From the NCBI GenBank assembly GCA_029851415.1, contig CM056744.1:10547268-10611267 (forward strand): DNA of 64,000 nt, read 5' to 3'. This stretch comes from Eretmocerus hayati. Lineage: Eukaryota > Arthropoda > Insecta > Hymenoptera > Aphelinidae. Of the stretch, positions 42,758 to 54,322 are shown piece after piece; positions within the stretch are counted from its first letter, which is position 1; each line of letters starts with the position of its first letter. A model generated the notes under the pieces. It worked only from the letters and a program-made list of their open reading frames with translations. It did no database searches and had not been told where the DNA came from. Position numbers and translations under genes: made by a program.

Positions 42758-43764
42758 CAGTCATCCCTCGTTAACACGAACACCTTTAACAGGAATTCTC
42801 TCATTAACACGAACGAAATTCTTGTCCCGTTGAGAATGCATTGGCTCTTATGGACATTTTTTTGAGTAACACGAATTTCGAACGATTTTTCGGTCCCGTC
42901 TGACTCAAGATCTTGGTTGATACGAATTCAACTTTGTAAACAGAGTCAATCTCCGCGAGGAATAGCTCAGTACATCGCGATGAGTAAGCGCAAGCAGTCG
43001 TGCATTGATTAGAGCACCAAACTTGCGATTCTAAATGAGGCTAATCGATCTGTTAAGAAAAAGAGTGAAATAGCTGGTAGTTTTGAAATTCCAAGATCTA
43101 CATCATTAAAGATCATATCACAGTAAGATTCGGAACGCGACTGCATCAGAAATTGAGTTGCCAAAAGTAAAACGCTTGCGTGGTGCGAAAAATGATGAAT
43201 TGGAAGAGGAATTATTTAAATGGTTCTGCAGAGTGCGGGGAAAAAACATTCGAGGAACTGGCGGGATAAATCGAGAGAACGCTTTAGAGATTGCGAAAGA
43301 TTTAGGCATCGAAAAATTTGAATCTTCGAGTGGTTGGCTAGAGAATTTTCAAAATCGCAAACATGTTTCGCACCAAGTGATCTGCTGCGAATCTCTAAAA
43401 AGGGACGAAAGACACGCGAACAACTGGAGGAAAGATTTTCCAGAAACTAGGAAGGAAATTGCTCCTCAAGATACTCTCAATATCGATGAAGGTGCGATAC
43501 ATTACAATCTCCTCCCCAACAGTTCGCTCAATAGTTGTCCAAATTCAATTAATACTACCTACAAAACAGCAGAAATATTCCGATTTGTTCTTTCAACACC
43601 ATCTATCGCATATTACCCTGTTAATACGAATTAATTCGTGTTAATCAGTTAACGCGAATTAATTCGTGTTAAGAAGTGATGGGAGCGTACTGGTTAACCC
43701 GAACTCCTCGATAACACGAACAAAATTCCTGTCCCGTGAAATTCGTGTTAACGAGGGATGACTG
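42758..43764. mobile_element. Pogo/Tigger-like DNA transposon, 1007 bp, nested in polB
   Basis: A perfect 23-bp inverted repeat begins CAGTCATCCCTCGTTAACAC at both ends. TA duplications lie at 42756-42757 and 43765-43766. Subterminal repeats of TTAACACGAA type follow. Inside is a decayed plus-strand transposase (about 42981-43634). TA duplication, CAGT tips and CENP-B-type domains place it in the pogo/Tigger group. It splits polB. Confidence 0.9.
42981..43634 (+). pseudogene. Truncated pogo/Tigger transposase (CENP-B type)
   Basis: Begins MSKRKQSCID, then a stop, then NEANRSVKKKSEIAGSFEIPRST, the N-terminal CENP-B-like psq helix-turn-helix, with further stops. From 43158 the second DNA-binding domain is open (ELEEELFKWFCRVRGKNI...WLENFQNRKHV). 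It ends just after the first catalytic Asp of the DDE domain (NIDEGAIHYNLLPN). The rest of the catalytic domain is missing. It would have bound the terminal repeats. This copy needs a helper to move. Confidence 0.75.
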
Positions 43765-45856
43765 TATTGTGTGATGAGGTACGTAGCTCGCCAACTTTCT
43801 TAGCGTTTCTGGCATGAACCGAAGAGTCCAAGAAGCGAAAACTTATATCACTTCCTTCAACAAATTTGGTGGAAGAAATATATCGATCTTTGTTCTCGGC
43901 GAGGACAGTTATTCGTCCTTTCAGAATTTTATCCGATGCAAGCTCCGTAATCAGAAAATGGCCATCATATCCTGATAAATTATGGAAAAGGACCGGAATG
44001 AATCTCGATTGTTTATAATTAATATTACAACTGTTATGAGCGGCTTCCCTATAAGTCCCTGTCATATGACAATGATCCTTAACTTTTTTAACGTTCACTT
44101 TGAAGTCTCCCTCACAGATATGACATATCTCAGCTGATTCAAAGTCTTCTTCATCAACAGTTGTAAAAACCATGGGCGTAGGATTCTTGTGAAGTGTATC
44201 TAGTTCCATGGCTATGTATTTAAGCTGACCTACGAACCATCCCGCAGGAGTCTTGATCTCCGGATCTCCATCTTTCTCTAATTCTTGTCTATAACTCTTA
44301 TAAAATGACTTGGAACCGTCAAAACTGTTATGTAAATAATCACCAATTCCATATGCTTGGTGTTGTTGGAAGGCTTGCTGATGGGTCGATGGTTTGAGTA
44401 AGGCTTCGAAGTCTGCATACAATACAAATGTAACTCATTCTTTATTCTTGAAATTCTTGAAGAATAATCTGTTATCATGAGGACTTGGTAGCTTCACTTT
44501 ACATCGATTCAATTGCATGCAGTCACGTTTATGATACTCCAACCGAGATTCAGTAATGAAATAATGGAGACATCTATCGCATATGTGAATTTTACCGTGG
44601 AAAGCAGTCAATTGACTTCTTACTAACCGAGATAGATCTTCAATCCAAACGTAGTGGTATCTCGGTCGTTCATTTCCATGTTCTTCATTTTCAGCAATGG
44701 AATCTTCATCCTCATAAATATTCTGGATGAGAAGTAAATTAACATGTCTTTCTTGATATAAGCCTGTTAAATGTGCGGTACATACTGTGTAAGAGTTGTT
44801 TTGTTTCTTGAGTAAGAATATATTGACTGAAATATTACTCTGCTTTTCGAACTTTCGAACTTGTTTCAATGTAAATGGGGAGACAATTCCTCGAAGATTC
44901 AAGTTATTTTCGTACGGTCTATACCAACTTATACGTTCAGCGTTATTATTAGCAGGATACATGGCAGATAGTATAGCCCATTTAAAACATTGATTATCCG
45001 TATTACGCACATTCACACAGGCGTGTTTCTTCTGTATTTCTAATGGTGGAGGAATGAAGGAACTACCATGCATAGGCTGATATTGATTCATATTCACTAT
45101 CATACTCAAAATCTCCCTTAGGGTCCACCCAGATCCTTTACCTTCAAATTCTTCTATCTGGATTAGGAGGGGATCAATAACGTATTCGTTATACCATTCA
45201 TCCAAATCAGTGGTCTCAAAAATTGGATAATTCGCTGTATTGAAATATTTGATATCAGTTGTTTCTATATAATCTTTCAATACAACATATTCTGCAGAAA
45301 ATTCCACATTAACTTTGAGAGCGATGAACTTTTGTAATGCAGTTTTCACTTTTTCCTCGAAAAGAGTTCTAGCATCCTCTAAGAATAGTACTATATCTTT
45401 GTGAATCAAGTTCGTTATGACACCTGACGAGATACGTGATTGAAATACTGCGGGCATATCATCCCATCGCACTGACTGAGTAGGGTTATGAGTATTCGAT
45501 GGTCCATCGAGGTCATCATCAATTTCCCCTCCAACTCTTTCACGTGTAAGGTGTATTGAATTCTGAAGCTTGCTTTTAACATTTGTTAGTTTCATTAAGA
45601 AAGTTTGACATTTTTGTTTTTCATGTCTATTCAACTTACTTGAAGTTAGCAGATAGTTGATGCTTTCCATCATTCGCTCACAGATATTGAGCCAACGTTC
45701 AAAATCCTCCAATTCGGCATCATCGGTATAGGTTTGAATGGAGTGCATCAGCATTCGAACATTTAAATCATAGTGATCGAGTGACGCCATTTTTGAATGA
45801 TAACTGCTCTTCAAATACCTAGCATTTATCCAGATGAGCAGGATACCACCATACAT

Positions 45857-46714
45857 ATATCAAGATTGAAAAGCACTGTAGTGTATGCTTCCGCGAGCCT
45901 ATGATATGCTCAATATACAGCTACGGCAACCACGCATAATGATTTCACACATGGGAGATGAGGGGTACACTGAATGCACTGGAACTGTAAACGCCCCCTT
46001 ACTTTGCGGCATACGGAGAGCCCACTAGATGTACTATCACTGGGAAGCCCACTCCTGCGCTAGATACACGGTGTACTCATCAAGCTCTCAATGTCTAAGC
46101 AACGGTAGAGTAACTCAGCAAGAGCGCATGTCCAGCTGCTATCCGTTACCTTCTAATCGTTAGCGGCAGAATTCGAATTTAACGTGATGAGTTAACAGCG
46201 TCCTTGTTATCACTGGATCATGATCACACGATATTGATTTGAGTTCAAGGCACTAAATCGCGAAAGAAATATTGAAAGTGAAGTAGGTAACACTTGCATA
46301 AACACTTGAGCACTCTACTGTTTTCAATTGTTGCTCCACGAAGCGATCGAGCTCCCCTCTCATGGGTTTACTGCGGTAGACTGACTTCTCCTAGCATGCT
46401 ACACCCACACTATGCATTACTCTACGATCATTTCTAGGTAACGGTTTGCGTATTGATTTTCTCTCTCACTTAGCAACAGGAAACTATATTTAGGAAGGGA
46501 TCCAATAAGGACGTGTTTCGGAATGATTGACCGTTTAACGGTTACTTCTCCATTTGAATTGCTAACGGTCCGGATGTATCATGATAATGGGCTCCATAAT
46601 GCTATGTCCTGCTCAGCAGACAGTGACTAAACATGAGAAATAGTTCATCAGAAACAGACCGTTCGAAATTACTCATCCAGAATGGTCGATTATTCGAAGA
46701 AATGTTCAGGCATC
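45857..46714. other. Spacer between polB and copy 2 gene
   Basis: About 860 bp between divergent genes. No open frame or repeat of note. It probably carries the polB promoter (TATATG immediately upstream of 45856) and the start of the plus-strand promoter. Confidence 0.4.
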
Positions 46715-46722
46715 TATAAAAG
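46715..46722 (+). promoter_or_regulatory. TATA box upstream of copy 2 gene
   Basis: TATAAAAG, 73 nt before the ATG at 46796. The resulting leader would be about 45 nt. It is identical to the box upstream of the capsid-like gene. Confidence 0.5.
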
Positions 46723-46795
46723 TATAAAGTGATTGTTTAAATACTCGGAATCTCAGTTCTGGATCAGCCTGCAGGACAAATAGATCTCATACAAC

Positions 46796-47468
46796 ATGGA
46801 GTATATAGTCGATTTTCAGTCTTCGCGAAGATCAACAAATTTATATCACATTAAAGAATTGGCTATAATTCCCCTCCATGATGCATACCTTCCTATAATC
46901 CATCTATTCAAACCCCAATGCCAATGGTCTCGACTACTTCCTCAAGAACAAAAGGTCAATAAGTGGTTGGAGAGAAATTTCCACGGTATTCCGTGGAATT
47001 TTGGATCCCTTCGACTGAGCTGCCACATCAGAATTTTACAAGAGAGCTTGAGAAGTGCAACACGTATTTATGTAAAAGGATTTGAGAAAAGGAAGTGGCT
47101 TGAAGAAGTTGTACCAGGGGAGTGAGTAGCTCACAATATAGTACATCTTAAAATTTATGAAATTTGATTGAGATTCGGTGATGACGGTTCATAGGTATAT
47201 CATCGATCTGGAAGAATTAGGCTGTCCCTCTGTTAAGAAAATAGAAAGATTTCAGAAAATATTCTGTCACCATCACTCAGCTCGAGAAAACGCTTGGTGT
47301 GCAGTAAAAAATGCCTACTCAATGGAGAGCTGGTTATTGGAAAAACAAAAGATACAGCTTTCAATGGAAGGAGTTGATGAAGTCAATCTCAATAATATTG
47401 ATGGAAAACTTTCGGCTCGAGCAGATCGCGCTGAGATAGATTATGCCATAATGTCCATGTACAACTGA
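46796..47468 (+). CDS. Polinton-associated protein of unknown function, copy 2, spliced
   Basis: Two exons, 46796-47121 and 47195-47468. A 73-bp intron (GTGAGT...TTCATAG) restores one frame of 199 codons; without splicing the frame stops at once. It begins MEYIVDFQSS and has HIKELAIIPLHD, WLERNFHGIPW, ATRIYVKGFEKRKWL, IIDLEELGCPSVKK and an HHHSARENAWCAVKNA block. These match the order seen in copy 1 (28261-28785), so the element carries two diverged paralogues near its opposite ends, pointing towards each other. Copy 1 has no intron and a different C-terminus. The Asp, Glu and His pattern might indicate a nuclease of the RNase H fold, but this is speculative. Confidence 0.7.
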
Positions 47469-47772
47469 ATCTGATTTTATTGTTAAGAATTCATGAACCA
47501 ATATTCGTGGATACACATGAACCTTATAATAACATTTTGTGGATAATCAATTTACATGTAGTGGCTTCAACCAAATCAATCCTCTATAGCATTCCATATT
47601 TTATTCGATAAATATTGGAAAAAGTGCGCTACAGTAGCAATATTGAGCTATAAGAATTATTGTTACATCCAAATTAGTTCATATTCAGTGAGCTGATGAA
47701 GTTTGTGGGAGAATGTTGATGTCAAAATACTTCAAAATTGCATTTTGATGTGATAAAAGGAATTCTAGAGAA

Positions 47773-49451
47773 TCATGATACAGTTGTACCTTTCTTCTTT
47801 TTCTTTTTCTTTTCAGTTATTGAGAGCTGACTACTCTTGAACATCCTAGAATTCAATGAAGATACAAAGTCCATGTGAAATCTTCATGGATGAGATGAAA
47901 TTGATGAAGCTTGAATGGAAATTCATTAATACCTGAAAAATCGAAGTTCAAAGCGCTGATATAATTGATAAGGCTTGATTGTAAATTATCGCTCGAAGTA
48001 ATCTACTGTTACAAAATCTGTGATATCAATAAGCTTATGCTACATCAATTAAATCTCTATGATCTTATTTGCTCATTTTCCAAAATCCATTATTATTCTT
48101 CACCCTCTTGTTTGGGAAAAATTCTCTCACTCTCGCCATGCCACTCTTCTTTGAATAATGCTCAGTCAGGTTTTTCTCTTGGCTGATGGTCTTAGTATCT
48201 CCTACCGATCGACTCTCCCGTAAAGACAGATTTTCCACTCTGGATGGTATTTCCTCATATGATATCGGATCCTCTATTCCAAGCTGATGGTTAGGAATTT
48301 CGGGTAGAACACGTCGTTGTATAGCCAGAATTTTGTTTTTGGCCTGTGATGTTATTGGGAATTCATTTTCACGTATTCTTCACTGCTTCGTTTCATCTGA
48401 AATGTGGTTTCACAATATGATTTATTATGAATCTTGTAATCAATGGATGAAAATAATCATACATACCTCCATATTGACATACATGGTTTCCTCCAAATTC
48501 TGAAACATAGAGATTGATCAGTATTGAGTGTAGAACAACGGTAGTGTTATTCAAATGAATCGTAAACTGACCATCGCTGTAGCAAAGAATGGAATGGTCA
48601 AAAGTAGTCCTCCGCTCATTTTATCTGCACTCAAATGTTTGAATACTGATCTTGTTTTATCAGCATCCAATATAATCTGTTGAAGAAAAAATTAATGAGT
48701 CAGTATATAACCTAGAATCAAAGATGAATGATACTGTGATACTTCGCTATATCTAAGTGTTATGGTTTTACATGATTTAACAAGAAAAAAATTGAGCATG
48801 GTAGAGCTTGTAATTGATGAATATTGTCACTACCTGTTGATTATTGTTGATTATTGACGCCATCGTCATCATCATCATCATCATCAGTATAATTCAATTG
48901 GCGTGTAACTTTATTCAAATTTCCCCCACGGTTCGGGGTACCAAAACCACTGTCAACTGACCAATTAGACCAAGTTGATGGAATGCTGCTAAATACTTTG
49001 TTATTTTCATTTCTATCATTTCTCATGAGATTGACTGGACAAAAAAAAAAGATGTTTCTCCCAATAATTTCCAATTTTATATCATATGCGCGAAATTCCA
49101 TTTTATATACTGCTTCACGGTAAATAATATCGAAAACATTTGAAGTTTGATCCGTTCTAGTAATACTCAAGACTCGAAAAATTTGGTTTGGCCTAGTTTC
49201 AAATGTAATCGATTTACCCATTCTAATCATAGTTCAAAAGCCCAATTTCAAAATAATTATAACTTACTTCTAGCCGGAGATGGAGCGGGGCTCTGCATAG
49301 AAGATAGGGTTATTGTAGAAACCGGGGATCTTTCTGGTTCTGGATTTTTAGGATGGACCAGCACAAAGATGTAAGCCTCCTGATTAGTCGGCCTACCAAG
49401 AAGTTGTAGTTCATTAGGAGTTAATCTTGAAACAGTGATTGTAGCCACCAT
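47773..49451 (-). CDS. Multi-exon gene of unknown function near right end of Polinton
   Basis: Minus-strand exon candidates with good splice sites: A 49451-49268 (MVATITVSRLTPNELQLLG), B 49222-48834 (acidic Asp run at its end), C 48676-48572 (IILDADKTRSVFKHLSADKM and a hydrophobic LLLTIPFFATAM), D 48499-48467, E from 48396 (an open frame to 48065 lacking a clean start phase), and a last exon ending at 47773 with SITEKKKKKKKGTTVS. B, C and D all join in phase 0 with sizes divisible by three (105 and 33 nt for C and D), which argues for a real gene. The A-B phase is off by one and E has an in-frame TGA in the expected phase, so the copy may be damaged. I do not recognise the family. Confidence 0.45.
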
Positions 49452-50534
49452 TCTCTGAAAAAGGAGATATTCATTCACCACGCTATGTGTATAAATTTAT
49501 CACTCACGCATTTGATAGACTGAGTGATGCTTTCAGAAATTTCATCATCAAAATTTGATCCATTTGTCATGCGTACTTAGACTCACTTGAAGTTTTAGGA
49601 AAAACTTCAAATATTCGGAGTAAAACGTATCGATATCAATCAAGTTATTGTTCTGAATGAAAAGAAAAAAATCAATTTTACAAAATATATGTGAATTAAG
49701 CTCGAATTCGGCCTCTCAATTCACTTAGTGATGATGAGTGAAAACATTGTAATGGGTGTTAATTTGTCTAAAGAGTTCTTACTCATCAACTGTTAACCTA
49801 GAACACTAATCACTAATATGCACTAATACAAGATGCATGTAGTACTTACGCAGAAAGCTATGATTTACTGCTAGTTGGAGTTTTGGTGGGGTGTAGTGTT
49901 TCGCTTGCAACAATCCTTATTGCTGTATTAAACACTTGCAGCAACGCTTCACTCAATTCGGATATTGAAAATTCTCACTGAACACTTTTATTGGTTTATT
50001 GAATTACAAAGTTCGAAAGGAATTCATAAGCGAACGCACTAGCAAGGAATCGCGCGCATATACTACTAAACTACTGTTGCTGTGGGAGTTACTCTCATGC
50101 GTCATATGTGGTTTTGAAAAAGCTTAGAATCATACCCCTTTCCTTGAACAAAGAGCAAAGTTGCTTAAGAGTGCGAGAGCAAGAGAACGAGAGATTTTGG
50201 AAAGCTCCCCACCACATCTGGAAAAAATTGGAAATTACGCAAGAGAGCGAGGCAGCGAGTACAATATGCTCCCACCCACGTCGATAAAACACCTGGAAAA
50301 TCATAGCGCTTACGGATGTCGGATTCCTGACCTCTTTCCAGCGCATATTACGTTGCAGCTGTGTAGGATGCACCCCTTATTTATTTATTTATTTTTTTTT
50401 TCAATCGATTTTATGTAATAGAGATGTGGGTGCAAGCGCATGGGGCTCGATACCAAAGCATTCTGAAAAGTAAGAGTTACATATTGGGAGAAATATTGAA
50501 TCCAGACATGGAGCTTTATGAGATATTGAAGGAA
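49452..50534. other. Subterminal region of Polinton
   Basis: No gene supported. Open frames on both strands near 50.1-50.4 kb overlap and lack motifs. A T-rich tract lies at 50383-50401. Confidence 0.4.
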
Positions 50535-50757
50535 ATGCAGCTCATCGAGTCTAAATGCTTAAGCATTCTGACTCGAAAATTCAAACATCAACTCCCAAGC
50601 AATTCAAACTTTTATCGGAGATACTATAGGAATTGTGACTCACTGAGCCAGAATGGATAGGCATTGTGACTCTTTTTATAAGAGATACTATGGGAATTGT
50701 GACTCACTGAGCCAGAATGCTTAGGCATTCTGTCTCAATGAGTCTCAATTCCTATAG
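50535..50757. repeat. Polinton right terminal inverted repeat
   Basis: Reverse complement of the left repeat, with the same internal tandem unit (TGTGACTCACTGAGCCAGAATG). The outer limit is taken where similarity to the left side is lost, after CAATTCCTATAG. Confidence 0.75.
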
Positions 50758-51130
50758 CCTATCTACTCTGGATGAAATTCCTCGATACACGCAAATAAGC
50801 TGTTTTCCATATTCCTCGACACATTTTTCGATACTATGCATCATCCCGAAGTTATGAGGTCCAAGCGATGAAGAATGCCGGGTGAGTAGGAATCGTCTAG
50901 AAAAATCCTTGAATTGGGCAAACGGGCTAGATTTTATGGGAAGATGAGTCAGATTTTTTTGTGTATCATCCAAAGATCTATGAGAGTTGCTCTACACATT
51001 TACCAATCAAATGCATTCTCTCTGAGTTATTGAGGATAGAACACCGGGAAGTATCGAGAGGACATCTTTTAAATCTTCTCGGAGATTGCACCAGAGGCGA
51101 GTGTGTCTACGGCCATCCATAATTCCAGAC
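50758..51130. other. Flank right of Polinton
   Basis: About 370 bp with no gene or repeat recognised. It is presumed to be odorant-receptor intron. Confidence 0.35.
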
Positions 51131-51371
51131 GTACACTAGGCGGTAGTTGATTCTTTCCGACGTCCCGACCGAGTATGCCGATCACAACAATAAGTTGTGA
51201 GTGAGGTTTTCGGCGCGCGTGCGCAGCAATCCAACTCTAAATGATTTTTGGCATACTCCGCCGTCGAAAATCATCAGACTTAGATTGCTGTGCTCGCGCG
51301 CCGAAAACCTCACTCACATCTTATTTTACTCGGCCGGGACGTCGGAAAGAATCAACTACCGCCAAGTGTAC
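51131..51371. repeat. Hairpin MITE, 241 bp
   Basis: Left arm 51131-51240 and right arm about 51262-51371 are reverse complements with modest divergence. They share the blocks GCGGTAGTTGATTCTTTCCG and GTGAGTGAGGTTTTCGGCGC. The loop is about 20 bp. No target duplication was identified. Confidence 0.8.
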
Positions 51372-52512
51372 TCAAGACTACCTAAGAATCCCTCTCGCGA
51401 TTGGTAACAAAAAACTTATATTAGATTTTAAATCACTGTCGCTTGGTTGTCGACTTGAAGGACTTTTATCGCTAAAGCTTCTACATAAACGCACTTGGAT
51501 TAAAGGTTTGGTCGATCGTTATTAATGGGTCAAACGTGATTGTTACATAATGTGGCACAAGGTTTCGGTGGCGTTCCCCACCCTTACGGAGTGCCTCAAT
51601 ATAAACTTCACATCTATTAGATTACATGAGTAATTCGTCAGTCTATTCTCTCATATATGTTTTGGGTTGAACTCTGGATAGTCCATATAATCGTTCCACA
51701 TATCAAGAGTGTATTCCTTTGCCCGAATATTGCACAGTAAATGAGTATCTTATCTCTGAATAGTGAAACTTGTCAAAGAAGTATAACATTGTATCTAGTT
51801 CTGGCTAATGTTATAGCGACTAGATACTGAGTTGGACTCAAATGCATTCGGAATTTAAACTGATAAGTTCCACTAGCACAGTCTTCCATTGTAGTGATCG
51901 ATGGTTACTTTTTAATGGATATGTATAGGTATGAAAACCTATGACGACCTATGACTTAATCCCAGTATAGACCAAAGGTTGTCATAGGTTGTCATATATG
52001 ATCACAGTTCAACCAAAGATATGGTAATATATGATCATGAAACACTCGCTCTTACTAGAGTTGTTGGAAACAATTTTCTCCATTAGTATATTATGGGTAC
52101 AGATGAACTTTACGTAGAAGAGTTTCCATTTAATTTCTATCATCTCTGCGATTAATTTTAAGGCAATATGTCACGGAAGTGACATATTTCCGTATGTGTC
52201 ACTTCCGTTGACTCAATAACTGTTTTTTGAGATGTTCAATAGGACAAATGCACAAAAGAATGTAACCATACTTCTTCACACGTAATGGCGAATTATCACT
52301 GTACATGTATGCGGGAACGAAGGAGAAGAGTTGGCATGGACACACAGAGACTTAATCCTCAACTTCTAGATTTTTAATACCAATGCGTGTAAGTTTTTGC
52401 GATAAGACTCAAACACCACGAATTCACTACATACCAAGTTTCTACACATTACTCAAATTCGCTGAGTCAAAGACTATATAATACTGCAAGTAAGCCCCTG
52501 AATCCGATCACT
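51372..52512. other. Unassigned sequence
   Basis: No gene. A small compound palindrome around GTCACGGAAGTGAC and its partner lies at about 52165-52213. There is a diverged direct repeat of a TGTCATAGGTTGTCATA type near 51960-52000. Confidence 0.4.
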
Positions 52513-53101
52513 AAGTGACTAAACTCTTGATAACCGCGTGATTTTGACTCAAATGGTAGGTGGTACATCTAGTTTGAGTTAGCAGAAGGTTTTTTGGTTG
52601 AATGTTTGGTGGAACGTATAGATAGACAATAAAAACATGCATTTTTTTTCGCGTCTCTTTTTGTTTTTCCGTCATAAGTCGAGAAAAATCGATTTTTCGG
52701 GGAATTTTGTAGAGGAATAATTTGTAGATATACGATCTACAAAGATTATCTCAATATTTTTCCTCGGAAAATGCATCCCTTCCGAGTTATTCTTTATCCA
52801 AAGATATTATTGGATTTGTTTAAATAAACTAGCTTAAATTGTTTATAACGGTTTAGAACTAAATTCAAACTATTTTTCCAAAATAATTGAGTCAATTTCG
52901 AACAAAGAAAGTCTCTTGGTATTTTTTCCTAAGCTTGATCGATTTCGAGTAATGAAAATAATGAGTTCTGCGATCTTTTACCCAGTGGTTCCTCTTATTC
53001 AGGGGCGGGAGTCACAACATTTGCTATCAAGAGGCGCGGTAGCGCCTCGCTGGCGAGTATGAGCAGACGAAAAATCGAGCGATGCGCTGTGCCTATCTAT
53101 A

Positions 53102-54322
53102 GGGGAGAGTGGGGCGAAATTGGACGGATTTTGCAGTGGGTCTATCTGACGATACTTGGGGCTAGGCGCGCTATGGGACTTTGAAGTTCAACTATTGAAT
53201 ATAGTGTAAAAAAATTTTCAGACCCCTAGCTCTCAGCGTTCATACTTTTTCTTGAAGTTGAAAAACAAAAATCTGTCCAAATTCGCCCCGAGCTTGGGGG
53301 CACTTTTGACAAGTTTTGGGGGCAAATTTGGACGGCCTTCCGAAATTGAGGTATACGGCATTATTCCTTACCAATAAGAGTCGCATTTGCTCGTCAAAAC
53401 ACGTGGTAATAACCCAGAACCAAGAGGGAAACCCGCCTGAGACTTTTACATCCTCCCATAGCCCGACCGAGTGAGCCATTTTTGTGTCATTCTTCAGCAT
53501 TATTGAAATAGGCGCTTCATTGGTGCAGTACCGTCTTCAGCAAATCAGTAATCGACTCGTGGCTTCTAAGAGTTGACTTTTTCTCGTTTTTCTTCATATT
53601 GGAGGTACTCCTACTCGCCTCTACATAAACGATCCCGCTGCTAGTGTGTAACATTCGAGGCAATGTCGCCGAAAATGCTTAAATCGAGCGCTATTTTCGA
53701 ACACGTAGAAAGCGACTTCTGACCTCTAAACTGACTCCTAAAACCATCATTGGACATCGTAACTTCATTTTTTCACCCATTTTCGATAACCTAACTCATC
53801 TCCAACCTCCCGCGCTTCGAAAGATTCGCACAGATGCATACGCGACTCGATACGCGCAATTAATATCGAAGAACACGGGCTCGCGATCGGTCGACCGGTT
53901 TTAAATGGGATTTAGCATTGTCCAATTTCGCCCCCACCAATTCGTCCAAAAATGCCCCCAGGCGTTTTTTTCGCAGAATTGCGATCATTTGGGCCCAAGT
54001 GAACCGATTTTGGTCCACGACGGCTCAAAATCTTCGTTTTGTAATGTAGTTTTTGACCCCCAAACGGCGATTAAGCTCGTCCACTTTTGCAGAAGTAGGG
54101 TGAATTTTTGCATTTGGAAAATAAACCGCGTGAGGCCCTTGAAGAGCACCCCTATGTCAGCGTGGCCTCCCAGTATCGTTTTGGGAGGTCTAACCGCGAT
54201 AAAAACCATTGTCTGTGATGGTATTAACAGAGAATTTACGCGGCGAAAGCCTAGACTCGTTTCTGACCGAGTTATCTCACTTATCCAATTTTGCCCCCGT
54301 CCAATTTCGCCCCACTCTCCCC
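53102..54322. mobile_element. MITE with GGGGAGAGTGGGGCG ends, 1221 bp
   Basis: Inverted ends GGGGAGAGTGGGGCGAAATT and its complement, with TA on both sides (53100-53101 and 54323-54324). Degenerate internal copies of the CAAATTTGGAC or CAATTTCGCCCC motif recur inside each half. No transposase. It is nested in the 3.8-kb long-TIR element. Confidence 0.8.

Larger units (their letters stand above)
39609..45856 (-). pseudogene. Protein-primed DNA polymerase B, broken by two transposons and several stops
   Basis: Coding parts: 45856-44435, 44422-43748, 42764-41838, 41744-41451, 41333-40944 and a tail 40019-39609. The N-terminal region has a CVNVRN..CFKWAILSAMYP block and a CDRC..H zinc site. The 3'-5' exonuclease begins YADFEALL. 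Polymerase motif A is DANNLYGW, motif B includes NACYGKTMEN, and motif C is YIDTDS. Lesions: TGA at 44437-44435, the Tigger-like insert at 42758-43764 with a nearby frame change, TAA at 41840-41838, TAG at 41453-41451, and a 920-bp MITE at 40024-40943. The protein would replicate the element from a terminal protein primer. A start at codon 23 (MASLDHYDL) is also possible. This copy cannot make a full product. Confidence 0.88.
27650..50760. mobile_element. Polinton/Maverick (adintovirus-like) element, about 23 kb, with nested insertions
   Basis: Terminal inverted repeats (about 27654-27900 and 50535-50757) enclose the Polinton gene set: capsid-like protein, penton-like protein, adenain-like protease, PLA2-domain virion protein, packaging ATPase, retroviral-type integrase and protein-primed DNA polymerase B. 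Element ends are placed to within about 10 bp only, and the expected 6-bp target duplication is not resolved. About 4.8 kb of the length is later insertions (34212-37076, 40024-40943, 42758-43764), giving an original size near 18 kb. It lies in a presumed odorant-receptor intron. The copy cannot transpose by itself because the polymerase and integrase are broken. Confidence 0.85.

Noticed and set aside
38064..45856. Reassignment of TGA to Trp in the Polinton genes
   Set aside because: The two integrase TGAs fit Trp, but polB also has TAA and TAG, and its TGA sits where the family does not have Trp. Ordinary nonsense mutations explain all of them.
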